Source of the DNA: Pseudomonas sp. QS1027
GTDB lineage: Bacteria > Pseudomonadota > Gammaproteobacteria > Pseudomonadales > Pseudomonadaceae
Reading direction: 5' to 3'
Length of the DNA: 64,000 nt
Assembly: GCF_002814235.1 (NCBI RefSeq)
Contig: NZ_PHSU01000003.1
Location: 186,001 to 250,000, forward strand
The notes under the pieces are model-generated. The model ran no database searches. It was not told the origin of the DNA and saw only the letters and a program-made list of their open reading frames with translations. The translations under genes and the position numbers were made by a program. Shown piece after piece: positions 37,938 through 45,608 of the stretch; the stretch's first letter is position 1, and each line of letters opens with the position of its first letter.

Positions 37938-39086
37938 GTGAGCAGCACATTTTTCATCCCCGCCGTGAATATCATGGGCATTGATTGCCTGGACGAAGCC
38001 ATGAGCGCGATTCGCAAGCATGGTTTTCGCAAAGCGCTGATCGTTACCGACGCCGGGCTGGCGAAGGCCGGCGTCGCAGCACGGATTGCCGGGTTGTTGG
38101 CGATGCAGGACATCGACTCGGTCGTGTTCGATGGCGCCAAACCGAACCCGAGCATCGACAATGTCGAGAAGGGCTTGGTGGCACTCAAGGCCAGCCAGTG
38201 CGATTTCATCGTGTCCCTCGGCGGCGGCTCGCCCCATGACTGCGCCAAGGGTATCGCCCTGTGCGCCACCAATGGCGGGCATATCCGCGACTATGAAGGC
38301 GTCGACCGCTCGGCCAAGCCGCAACTGCCGCTGGTGGCGATCAACACCACCGCCGGCACCGCCAGCGAGATGACCCGCTTCTGCATCATCACCGACGAAT
38401 CGCGTCATGTGAAAATGGCGATTGTCGACCGTAACGTCACGCCGTTGCTGTCGGTCAACGACCCGGCGCTGATGGTCGCCATGCCCAAGGGCCTGACCGC
38501 CGCTACCGGCATGGATGCCCTGACCCATGCGGTCGAGGCCTATGTGTCGACGGCGGCGACGCCGATCACCGACGCTTGCGCGATCAAGGCGATTGAGCTG
38601 ATCAGCGCCAACCTGCGCCAGGCCGTATTCGACGGCGGCGACCTGCAAGCCCGGGAAAGCATGGCCTACGCGCAGTTCCTCGCGGGCATGGCGTTCAACA
38701 ATGCCTCGCTGGGTTTCGTGCATGCCATGGCCCACCAGTTGGGTGGCTTCTACGACTTGCCCCATGGTGTGTGCAATGCGGTGTTGCTGCCCCATGTGCA
38801 GAGTTTCAATGCATTGGTCTGCCCGCATCGCCTGAGTGATGTGGCCAAGGCGCTGGGGGCCGACATCCACGGCATGAGTGCCGAGGAGGGCGCCCAGGCG
38901 GCCATTGCGGCGATTCGCAGCCTGGCCAGGGATGTCGAGATTCCTGCCGGTCTGCGGGAGCTGGGCGCCAAGTTGCAGGATATTCCGATCCTCGCCACCA
39001 ACGCCCTGAAGGACGCTTGCGGCCTGACCAACCCTCGGGCGGCGGATCAGCGGCAGATCGAAGAGATCTTCCGCAGCGCGTTCTGA
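37938..39086 (+). CDS. iron-containing alcohol dehydrogenase (YiaY/ErcA-like)
   Basis: A 382-residue group III Fe-dependent alcohol dehydrogenase. The GTG start at 37938 is preceded by AAAGGAAGG. NAD-binding '[20 protein letters not shown]' and '[15 protein letters not shown]' are followed by metal ligands in '[16 protein letters not shown]' (Asp and His) and '[32 protein letters not shown]' (two His). Very similar proteins are called YiaY (lactaldehyde/threonine type) or, in pseudomonads, ErcA, linked to the alcohol oxidation regulatory system. No such regulatory genes are adjacent, so the physiological alcohol is not determined. Confidence 0.9.
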   Translation: MSSTFFIPAVNIMGIDCLDEAMSAIRKHGFRKALIVTDAGLAKAGVAARIAGLLAMQDIDSVVFDGAKPNPSIDNVEKGLVALKASQCDFIVSLGGGSPHDCAKGIALCATNGGHIRDYEGVDRSAKPQLPLVAINTTAGTASEMTRFCIITDESRHVKMAIVDRNVTPLLSVNDPALMVAMPKGLTAATGMDALTHAVEAYVSTAATPITDACAIKAIELISANLRQAVFDGGDLQARESMAYAQFLAGMAFNNASLGFVHAMAHQLGGFYDLPHGVCNAVLLPHVQSFNALVCPHRLSDVAKALGADIHGMSAEEGAQAAIAAIRSLARDVEIPAGLRELGAKLQDIPILATNALKDACGLTNPRAADQRQIEEIFRSAF

Positions 39087-39177
39087 GGCAGAACCCCATC
39101 CCCCAGTGCCTTCCCCCGTCGGGGAGGGTGCTGTCACGACCAGCGGGCTTGCAAACCAGCGTTCAGACAGGTTTAAT

Positions 39178-39191
39178 TGAGTGATTACTCA
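39178..39191. promoter_or_regulatory. TetR operator candidate upstream of the TetR gene
   Basis: TGAGTGATTACTCA is a palindrome (TGAGT-N4-ACTCA) 25 bp upstream of the TetR-family start. A longer version of the same sequence is in the promoter of the SDR gene, which suggests autoregulation. Confidence 0.65.
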
Positions 39192-39215
39192 TTTATAAGT
39201 TGAACGCTCCTCCCC

Positions 39216-39788
39216 ATGGCCCGTCCGAAAAGCGAAGACAAACGCAACGCTATCCTCAGTGCCGCCATCGAGGTGTTTGCCGAGCAGGGCCTGGGTTGTC
39301 CGACGCTGAAGATCGCCCGGCTCGCCGGGGTCGCCGAGGGCACGCTGTTCAACTACTTCAGTTCCAAGGACGTGTTGCTCAACGAACTCTACCTGCATAT
39401 CAAGGCCGAGTTGCGTGACGTGATGATGCCCGGCTACCCGCGCACCGAAACGGTGAAGAAGCGCGCCCGGCACGCCTGGCAGAGTTATGTCGACTGGGGC
39501 GTCGCCGAACCGCGGAAACGCAAGGTGGTGGCTTTGCTCGGGATGTCCGCGCAGGTTACCGAACAGAGCAAGTTGCTGGGGATGCAGGATTTCTGCGAGG
39601 TCAACGAGATGATGCAGGAAAGCATTGCCAGCGGCCTGTTCCGCGACCAGCCGGCGGCGTTTGTCTCGGCGATCATGGGTGCCCTGGCCGATACCACCAT
39701 CGATTTCATTCGCCGTGAACCCGACCAGGCCGAGCGTTATGCCGAAGCCGGTTTCCAGGCATTCTGGAGTGCTACCGCCAAGGAGTAG
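39216..39788 (+). CDS. TetR-family transcriptional repressor
   Basis: A 190-residue regulator. The N-terminal HTH 'RNAILSAAIEVFAEQGLGCPTLKIARLAGVAEGTLFNYFSSKDVLLNELY' (residues about 10-60) is typical of TetR proteins. The C-terminal ligand domain is helical. It is followed 90 bp downstream by an SDR gene and then an NAD(P)-binding protein. A matching palindrome precedes both this gene and the SDR gene, so it most likely represses itself and the two-gene unit. The inducer is unknown. Confidence 0.93.
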   Translation: MARPKSEDKRNAILSAAIEVFAEQGLGCPTLKIARLAGVAEGTLFNYFSSKDVLLNELYLHIKAELRDVMMPGYPRTETVKKRARHAWQSYVDWGVAEPRKRKVVALLGMSAQVTEQSKLLGMQDFCEVNEMMQESIASGLFRDQPAAFVSAIMGALADTTIDFIRREPDQAERYAEAGFQAFWSATAKE

Positions 39789-39826
39789 GCGAGGCTGTTT
39801 CTTGTATTGAAGCTCTGCGTTGAAAA

Positions 39827-39844
39827 TGAGTGAGTGCTCACTCA
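39827..39844. promoter_or_regulatory. TetR operator candidate upstream of the SDR operon
   Basis: TGAGTGAGTGCTCACTCA has perfect 7-bp arms (TGAGTGA/TCACTCA) around GTGC. It is 34 bp upstream of the SDR start codon and matches the shorter site at 39178-39191. Confidence 0.7.
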
Positions 39845-39877
39845 ATATTTATCTCAATAATCGTAAGGAGTACAAGC

Positions 39878-40741
39878 ATGTCTAAAGTCTGGTTGATTAC
39901 CGGCAGTGCCAGCGGCCTGGGTCGCAATATCGCCGAGGCGGTTCTGGCTGCGGGGGAGCGCCTGGTGGCGACGGCGCGCGAGCCGCAACGGTTGGATGAT
40001 CTGGTGGCGCGTTATGGCGACCAGGTGCGGGTGGTGGCCCTGGATGTGACGGACGCGGCGGCGGCTGAAGCGGCGGTGCAGGTGGCGGTCGATAGCTTTG
40101 GTCGACTCGATGTGCTGGTCAACAACGCCGGTTACGGTCATCTCGCACCTTTCGAGCAGACCGAGGCAGAGGCGTTCCGCGCCGAGGTCGAGACCAATTT
40201 CTTCGGCGTGGTCAACGTGACCCGCGCTGCATTGCCGGTGATGCGCGGGCAACGCAGCGGGCACATCCTGCAGATTTCCTCCGTGGGTGGGCGTCTGGGC
40301 ATGCCCGGGCTCAGCGCCTATCAGGCGGCGAAGTGGGCGGTGGGTGGTTTCACCGAGGTGGTAGCGCAGGAAGTGGCGCCGTTGGGGATCAAGATCTGTG
40401 CCGTGGAGCCGGGTGGCATGCGCACCAACTGGGCAGTGCGTGCAGGCCAGGGCACACCCACGATCATCGACGACTACCTGCCGAGCGTCGGTGCGATCCG
40501 GGAATTGCTCGGTACCTACGCCGGCAATGAGCCGAGCGATCCTGATCGGATTGCGCAGATCCTGCTCAAGCTGGCCTATCACGAGCAACTGCCGCTGCAC
40601 CTGTTGATCGGCAACGATGCCTTGCAGTACTGCGGGCAGGCCGAGACCGCCCGTGCCGAGGCGGGGGAGCGTTGGTTGGAGGTCAGTCGCGCCGCCGACT
40701 ACAGTGCTCCTGTCGAGTTGCCAGCATTTCCAAGCCACTGA
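39878..40741 (+). CDS. short-chain dehydrogenase/reductase
   Basis: A 287-residue classical SDR. It has 'VWLITGSASGLGRNIAEAVLAAG' (TGxxxGxG), 'LDVLVNNAGYGHLAPFEQ' (NNAG), the catalytic Ser in 'ILQISSVGGRLGMPG', and Y-Q-A-A-K in 'SAYQAAKWAVGGF'. It oxidises or reduces an unknown carbonyl/alcohol using NAD(P). ATG at 39878, with AAGGAG upstream. The gene is downstream of a TetR gene and its operator. The next gene starts 10 bp after the stop. Confidence 0.92.
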   Translation: MSKVWLITGSASGLGRNIAEAVLAAGERLVATAREPQRLDDLVARYGDQVRVVALDVTDAAAAEAAVQVAVDSFGRLDVLVNNAGYGHLAPFEQTEAEAFRAEVETNFFGVVNVTRAALPVMRGQRSGHILQISSVGGRLGMPGLSAYQAAKWAVGGFTEVVAQEVAPLGIKICAVEPGGMRTNWAVRAGQGTPTIIDDYLPSVGAIRELLGTYAGNEPSDPDRIAQILLKLAYHEQLPLHLLIGNDALQYCGQAETARAEAGERWLEVSRAADYSAPVELPAFPSH

Positions 40742-40751
40742 GAGGTCATCC

Positions 40752-41423
40752 ATGAAAGTCTTGTTGTTCGGTGCCACCGGCATGGTCGGCCAGGGTGTGT
40801 TACGTGAATGCCTGCTGGCCGACGATGTGCAGCAGGTCCGGGTCATTGGCCGTACGCCGGTGACCCAGACCCATGCGAAGCTCAGTCAGGTGGTGCATGC
40901 CGACCTGTTCAACTACCAGGGTATCGAGGCCGAGTTGCAGGGCTTCGATGCCTGCTTCTTCTGCCTGGGTATTTCGGTGGTGGGACTGGACGAGGCGCAG
41001 TACACCCGGGTGACCTACGACCTGACGATGGCTGCGGCCGAGACCTTGTCGCGGCTCAATCCGAACATGACCTTTGTCTATGTCACGGGGGCGGGCACCG
41101 ACAGCAGTGAAAAGGGCCGCAGCATGTGGGCGCGGGTCAAGGGGCGTACCGAAAACGCCTTGCAACGGTTGCCGTTCAAGGCGGTGTACCTGATGCGTCC
41201 CGGTGCGATCCAGCCGTTGCATGGCGTGCGTTCCAAGACCGCGCTCTACCAGGCGGTCTACACGCTGGCCGGGCCGCTGATGAGTGTGTTGCGGCGGTTG
41301 TGGCCGGACACCATCCAGACCACCGAAACCATTGGCCGGGCGATGCTGGCGGTGGCCCGAAACGGTGGGCCGCAGCCGATTCTCGATCCCAAGGCGATCA
41401 ATCAACTGTCTTCGCGAGGTTGA
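40752..41423 (+). CDS. NAD(P)-binding Rossmann protein (atypical SDR)
   Basis: A 223-residue protein with 'KVLLFGATGMVGQGVLRECLLADDV' (GxxGxxG), 'ACFFCLGISVVGLDEAQYTRVTYDL', 'FVYVTGAGTDSSEKGRSMWARVKGRTENAL' (Y/K-type region with 'RVKG') and 'AVYLMRPGAIQPLHG'. It resembles HTATIP2/TIP30-like and YbjT-like NAD(P)H-binding proteins. It is translationally close to the upstream SDR (10 bp), so both are presumably induced by the same TetR ligand. Its last 26 bases overlap the convergent YdcZ-type gene. Confidence 0.85.
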   Translation: MKVLLFGATGMVGQGVLRECLLADDVQQVRVIGRTPVTQTHAKLSQVVHADLFNYQGIEAELQGFDACFFCLGISVVGLDEAQYTRVTYDLTMAAAETLSRLNPNMTFVYVTGAGTDSSEKGRSMWARVKGRTENALQRLPFKAVYLMRPGAIQPLHGVRSKTALYQAVYTLAGPLMSVLRRLWPDTIQTTETIGRAMLAVARNGGPQPILDPKAINQLSSRG

Positions 41424-41922
41424 GGCTTGGTTGGGTGGTGGCGGCTGACGCGGTGTTTTTCGGGGCGGCGCTGAACTGGATCATTGCCACCCCGGCGATC
41501 AGCAGCACGGCACCGACCATTCTCGGTACGCTCATATGGCGTTCCACCAGCCCGAACAGGCCGAAGTGGTCGAGCACCAAAGAGGCGACCACTTGCCCGG
41601 CCAGCGCCAGGGCGACAAATCCCCCAGCCCCCAGCTTGGGCACCAGCAGCACCGCCAAGGCCACGAAACACACACCGAATACGCCGCCGAGCCAGATCCA
41701 GGTCGGCGCCTTGGCGGCAAAGGCCAGGTTCGGGAGCGGCAAGCGCAGTGCGAGTATCACCGGCAACAACACCGCCATGCTCACCAGCAGCGAGACCAGT
41801 GTTGCCCATAACGGGTGACCCAGGCCGCGGCCCAGGTTGGCGTTGATCGCGCTCTGAAACGGCACGACTGCGCCGGCGATGGCGGCCAGGGCCAGCAGTC
41901 CGGCCCAACTCAAGGTACTCAT
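41398..41922 (-). CDS. YdcZ/DUF606-type DMT membrane protein
   Basis: A 174-residue protein with five predicted TM helices. The N-terminus 'STLSWAGLLALAAIAGAVVPFQSAINANLGRGLGHPLWATLVSL' is characteristic of the DUF606 (YdcZ) half-size DMT transporters. I chose the ATG at 41922 over 41928 because GGAG is then 8 bases upstream. It is divergent from the LysR gene at 42000, which probably regulates it. Half-size members may work as homodimers. Confidence 0.85.
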   Translation of the reverse strand: MSTLSWAGLLALAAIAGAVVPFQSAINANLGRGLGHPLWATLVSLLVSMAVLLPVILALRLPLPNLAFAAKAPTWIWLGGVFGVCFVALAVLLVPKLGAGGFVALALAGQVVASLVLDHFGLFGLVERHMSVPRMVGAVLLIAGVAMIQFSAAPKNTASAATTQPSLNLAKTVD

Positions 41923-41999
41923 GATCATTCTCCAACAGGTTTTGCTGGACTCTAAGGTATTCGCCGGGCAAATTTAAATTCCAATAAGATATCAAGAAC

Positions 42000-42920
42000 A
42001 TGCATCGGATGAATGATCTTCGTCGCATCGACCTCAACCTGCTGGTGATCCTTGACGCCTTGCTCGCCGAGCAGCACGTGACCCGCGCCGCCGAGCGCCT
42101 GCATCTGAGCCAGCCGGCGGTCAGTCATGCCTTGGCGCGCCTGCGCGACTTGCTGGGTGATCCGCTGCTGGTGCGGGTCGGTGGCGGCTTGGTGCCGACG
42201 GCACGGGCGTTGGAACTGGCGTTACCGTTGAGCGATGCGCTGGGGCGGGTGCAGGACCTGCTGGCACCACAAGGTTTTGATCCGGCGTCGGCCAGACGGA
42301 CGTTTCGCTTGGCGATGTCCGACTATGGCGCGGCGATGTTGTTGCCGGGTCTGGTTCGGGGGTTGCGGCGGGATGCGCCGGGGATCGACCTGCAGATCAC
42401 CCAGGCTAGCCGCGAGGGTATGCTGGAGCTGTTGCTCAATGGCGATATCGATGCGGCAACCGGGGTGTTCCCGGATTTTTCGCCGGCGTTGCGCAGTACC
42501 CATCTGTTCAGCGAACACTACGCCTGCCTGGTGGACCGGGACAGTTTGCCTGCAGAGGGCGTGCTTGATCTGCCGGGCTACCTGTCGCGGCCGCATGTGT
42601 TGCTGGAAATGCGTGGCAGCGGGACGGCGGAAATCGAACGGGCGCTGAGTGCGATTCATCAGCGTCGGCGAGTGGCGATCAGCTTGCCGCATTGGGGTGT
42701 GGCGCCGCAGTTGATTGCCGGTACGGACCTGATTTTGACCGTGGCTTCGCGCAACTTGCGTAATATCGATCATGAGCGGCTGGTGGTGGTACCGCCGCCT
42801 TTCGAAATTCCCTCGTTCGACTTTATTTTTGTCTGGCACCAGCGCCGGGATGGGGATCAGGCATTGGGGTGGTTGCGCGAGTGCATGCGCGCGGTGGTTA
42901 CTGTGGGCACGCTAGATTGA
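42000..42920 (+). CDS. LysR-family transcriptional regulator
   Basis: A 306-residue regulator (303 if the ATG at 42009 is used). The HTH 'LRRIDLNLLVILDALLAEQHVTRAAERLHLSQPAVSHALARLRDLLGDPLLVR' is of the NodD/LeuO-like LysR subgroup. The effector domain follows. It is divergent from the YdcZ-type exporter with about 77 bp between starts, so it probably controls that exporter. Confidence 0.9.
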   Translation: MHRMNDLRRIDLNLLVILDALLAEQHVTRAAERLHLSQPAVSHALARLRDLLGDPLLVRVGGGLVPTARALELALPLSDALGRVQDLLAPQGFDPASARRTFRLAMSDYGAAMLLPGLVRGLRRDAPGIDLQITQASREGMLELLLNGDIDAATGVFPDFSPALRSTHLFSEHYACLVDRDSLPAEGVLDLPGYLSRPHVLLEMRGSGTAEIERALSAIHQRRRVAISLPHWGVAPQLIAGTDLILTVASRNLRNIDHERLVVVPPPFEIPSFDFIFVWHQRRDGDQALGWLRECMRAVVTVGTLD

Positions 42921-43020
42921 GGTGCAATGGGGGGCTGTTTTTCGGCTATTGGAGGACGTTTCTCTTTCCCTTGACTGAAGTTTCCTAGAAAATCCAGATC
43001 GCTTGCGCCAGGAAAATCAC

Positions 43021-43128
43021 GGGACTAGGCTCTGGTCCGTCACTGCTATTTCAGTGATCGGGTTTAGCAGCCCGATTGACTTCCAGGCGCACAGAAAGCG
43101 CCCATATCCATTTGGCTGGCGCTTTTTT
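43021..43128 (+). ncRNA. multi-hairpin leader RNA ending in a terminator, upstream of DUF6124 gene
   Basis: Four consecutive stems can be drawn: GGAC/GTCC (43022-43038), CACTG/CAGTG (43041-43056), ATCGGG/CCCGAT (43057-43076, loop TTTAGCAG), and a terminator-like AAGCGCC/GGCGCTTTTTT (43096-43128). The transcript would stop about 150 bases before the DUF6124 start codon. CTGCTAACCCG at 43202-43212 is almost perfectly complementary to CGGGTTTAGCAG at 43059-43070, so alternative pairing is possible. GTTTAGCAGC occurs again at 43234-43243, close to the RBS. This looks like a small RNA or a cis-regulatory attenuator. Confidence 0.5.
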
Positions 43129-43277
43129 CATGCCCGCTTCATGCGTTATGGCGGCTGTGCGTGGGGCGCCTTCGGGCGCGCTGGGTTCCTGGAGTCCCGG
43201 TCTGCTAACCCGCGTACAGTCGCCACCCACCTCGTTTAGCAGCGATGGATGACGATTCCACTACTCCGGAGGACGTC

Positions 43278-43610
43278 ATGTTCAAAGTTACACCCAACCC
43301 ACCTGTTTGCGCAGACCTGAAACTCAACGCGGTTGTCGACCGGGTTTTCGCTCACTACAACCTGCCGATCAGCGATGATCCGATGGCCACCCGAAATGCT
43401 TGTAAACCGAATCATCCGAACGGCGTCGAAGAAGCGCTGATTGATGTGTGTGACATCCTTGAGTCGGCTGCCGCGACGGCTTATGAATCCGCCGACCAAC
43501 TTGACGGTTCGAAACGCAAACTGGCGCTGGGAGTCGTGCGCCTGATCGAACTGGCGCGCAAGCGTGTGGATGACACCTTGCAGCTCTGGCCTGTCTCCAG
43601 TCACGCCTGA
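43278..43610 (+). CDS. DUF6124-family small protein
   Basis: A 110-residue soluble, helical protein beginning 'MFKVTPNPPVCADLKLNAVVDRVFAHYNLP' and containing 'VEEALIDVCDILESAAATAYESADQLDGSKRKLALGVVRLIELARKRVDD'. I recognise this as the DUF6124 type found, often in several copies, in P. fluorescens-group genomes. I chose the ATG at 43278 because CGGAGGA precedes it by 6 bases; an upstream ATG (43245) has no RBS. Function is unknown. The long structured leader is its most striking feature. Confidence 0.78.
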   Translation: MFKVTPNPPVCADLKLNAVVDRVFAHYNLPISDDPMATRNACKPNHPNGVEEALIDVCDILESAAATAYESADQLDGSKRKLALGVVRLIELARKRVDDTLQLWPVSSHA

Positions 43611-43611
43611 A

Positions 43612-43695
43612 TGTAGGAGCTGGCTTGCCGGCGATGGCGGACGATCAAGCACCGCAAGGCTCAAGGGCCTCATCGCCGGCAGGCCAGCTCCTACA
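43612..43695. repeat. REP/REPIN inverted repeat
   Basis: TGTAGGAGCTGGCTTGCCGGCGATG and its inverted partner ending GGCCAGCTCCTACA flank a CACCGCAAGGCTCAAGGGCC spacer shared with the REPIN at 13014. It begins one base after the DUF6124 stop codon. Confidence 0.85.
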
Positions 43696-43729
43696 GGTGC
43701 CGCGTGTTCCCCAAGATCGCAGGCAATAA

Positions 43730-43758
43730 AAAAGCGGCCCGGATAACCGGGCCGCTTC
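43730..43758 (-). terminator. rho-independent terminator of the fumarase gene
   Basis: AAGCGGCCCGG-TTAT-CCGGGCCGCTT followed by a T-run on the minus strand, 20-50 bases beyond the fumarase stop. Confidence 0.9.
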
Positions 43759-43778
43759 TATTCCTGCAACAAAAGCGC

Positions 43779-45302
43779 TTACTGCACTTCCACCGCCAGG
43801 CTGTCGTGGATCTTCTTCTGCCAGATCGCGGGACCGGTGATGTGCACCGACTCGCCCTTGGAGTCGACCGCGACCGTCACCGGCATGTCCTTGACCTCGA
43901 ACTCGTAGATCGCTTCCATGCCCAGTTCGGCAAAGGCGACGACCTTGGATTTCTTGATCGCCTGGGCCACCAGGTAGGCGGCGCCACCCACGGCCATCAG
44001 GTACACGGCCTTGTAGTCCTTGATCGCTTCGATGGCGGTCGGGCCGCGCTCGGATTTGCCGATCATGCCCAGCAAGCCAGTCTGGTCGAGGATCTGCCGG
44101 GTGAATTTGTCCATGCGCGTTGCCGTGGTCGGACCGGCCGGCCCGACGACTTCTTCACGCACCGGATCAACCGGGCCGACGTAGTAGATGAAGCGACCCT
44201 TGAGGTCCACCGGCAAGGTTTCACCCTTGTTGAGCATTTCCACCATGCGCTTGTGCGCGGCGTCGCGGCCGGTGAGCATCTTGCCGTTGAGCAGGACGGT
44301 TTCGCCCGGCTTCCAGCTCTGCACGTCTTCCGGGGTCAGGGTGTCAAGGTTGACACGGCGGGCCGACGGACCGGCTTCCCAGACGATTTCCGGGTAGGCG
44401 TCCAACGGTGGCGCTTCCAGCGAAGCCGGGCCGGAACCGTCGAGCACGAAGTGCGCGTGACGGGTGGCGGCGCAGTTGGGGATCATGCACACCGGCAGGG
44501 ATGCCGCGTGGGTCGGGTAATCCATGATCTTCACGTCGAGCACGGTGGTCAGGCCACCCAGGCCCTGGGCGCCGATGCCCAGTTGGTTGACCTTCTCGAA
44601 CAGCTCCAGGCGCATTTCTTCGATGCGGTTGGAGGGGCCACGCTTCTTCAACTCGTGGATGTCGATGGACTCCATCAACACTTCCTTGGCCATGACCGCG
44701 GCTTTCTCGGCGGTGCCGCCGATACCGATGCCGAGCATGCCCGGTGGGCACCAGCCGGCACCCATGGTCGGCACGGTCTTCAGTACCCAGTCGACGATCG
44801 AGTCGGACGGGTTGAGCATGGCCATTTTCGATTTGTTCTCGGAGCCGCCGCCCTTGGCCGCCACGTCCACTTCCACGGTATTACCCGGAACGATGGAGTA
44901 GTGGATGACCGCCGGGGTGTTGTCCTTGGTGTTCTTGCGCGCGCCGGCCGGGTCGGCCAGGATCGAAGCGCGCAGGACGTTTTCCGGCAGGTTGTAGGCG
45001 CGACGCACGCCTTCGTTGATCATGTCGTCCAGGCCCATGGTGGCACCGTCCCAGCGCACATCCATGCCCACGCGCACGAACACGGTGACAATCCCGGTGT
45101 CCTGGCAGATCGGCCGGTGGCCGGTGGCGCACATGCGCGAGTTGATCAGGATCTGGGCCATGGAGTCGCGGGCCGCCGGCGACTCTTCCCGCAGGTAGGC
45201 CTCGTGCATGGCCTGGATGAAATCCACGGGATGGTAATAGGAAATGAACTGCAGGGCGTCGGCAACGCTCTGTATCAGGTCGTCTTGCTTGATCACGGTC
45301 AT
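43779..45302 (-). CDS. fumA: class I fumarate hydratase (iron-sulfur)
   Basis: A 507-residue oxygen-sensitive [4Fe-4S] fumarase of the TCA cycle (fumarate to malate). I chose the ATG at 45302 ('MTVIKQDDLIQSVADALQF'), which has GAGGAG upstream; the frame runs further but without coding character. The N-terminal catalytic domain has 'CATGHRPICQDTGIVTVFV' and 'CMIPNCAATRHAHFVLDGSGPA', and a Cys in 'GAGWCPPGMLGIGIGGTAEKA' supplies another cluster ligand. The C-terminal swivelling domain is intact ('EVVGPAGPTTATRMDKFTRQIL'). It is monocistronic, with its own terminator. This fits the PA4333 position next to a GGDEF gene. Confidence 0.93.
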   Translation of the reverse strand: MTVIKQDDLIQSVADALQFISYYHPVDFIQAMHEAYLREESPAARDSMAQILINSRMCATGHRPICQDTGIVTVFVRVGMDVRWDGATMGLDDMINEGVRRAYNLPENVLRASILADPAGARKNTKDNTPAVIHYSIVPGNTVEVDVAAKGGGSENKSKMAMLNPSDSIVDWVLKTVPTMGAGWCPPGMLGIGIGGTAEKAAVMAKEVLMESIDIHELKKRGPSNRIEEMRLELFEKVNQLGIGAQGLGGLTTVLDVKIMDYPTHAASLPVCMIPNCAATRHAHFVLDGSGPASLEAPPLDAYPEIVWEAGPSARRVNLDTLTPEDVQSWKPGETVLLNGKMLTGRDAAHKRMVEMLNKGETLPVDLKGRFIYYVGPVDPVREEVVGPAGPTTATRMDKFTRQILDQTGLLGMIGKSERGPTAIEAIKDYKAVYLMAVGGAAYLVAQAIKKSKVVAFAELGMEAIYEFEVKDMPVTVAVDSKGESVHITGPAIWQKKIHDSLAVEVQ

Positions 45303-45608
45303 GGGTCGCGCTCCTCTATAAAGACGGGAACATGGAAATAAGGTGTTTGCGACCTGTTTGTATCTGGTCTGTCGAAAACATCTTTTGAGACGAGCCGGGC
45401 ACGCATGACCGGCACAAAATAAGGCGCGGCAGTATAACCCGCCCTTGAGCCTGGCACATCCGTCAGTCGTCAAACCAAGGTCGCAGAGGCATCGGCACTC
45501 TTCTTGCCTTCTCGTCCAGATGAAACTGTATGAGTGGCAAAAAATTGAATAGTTATTTTTGATCCAGATCACTAGAGTGGCAAGTGGCCTGTACGGGAAG
45601 GAAACCCC
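45303..45608. other. divergent promoter region between fumarase and GGDEF genes
   Basis: 306 bp with the fumarase promoter on one side and the GGDEF promoter on the other. An FNR/ANR-like site lies at 45559-45572. No ORF is credible; frames that extend the fumarase upstream are non-coding by composition. Confidence 0.5.
45559..45572. promoter_or_regulatory. FNR/ANR-like box
   Basis: TTGATCCAGATCAC matches the consensus TTGAT-N4-ATCAA at 9 of 10 positions and contains the perfect dyad TGATC-CA-GATCA. It is centred 44 bp upstream of the GGDEF start codon and about 263 bp from the fumarase start. Confidence 0.55.

Noticed and set aside
39109..39127. CTTCCCCCGTCGGGGAGGG hairpin after the alcohol dehydrogenase gene
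   Set aside because: A stem can form, but there is no T-run, and similar C-rich hairpins are common; not called as a terminator.
43704..45341. 545-codon frame opposite the fumarase gene
   Set aside because: Shadow frame; it even starts inside the fumarase terminator hairpin.
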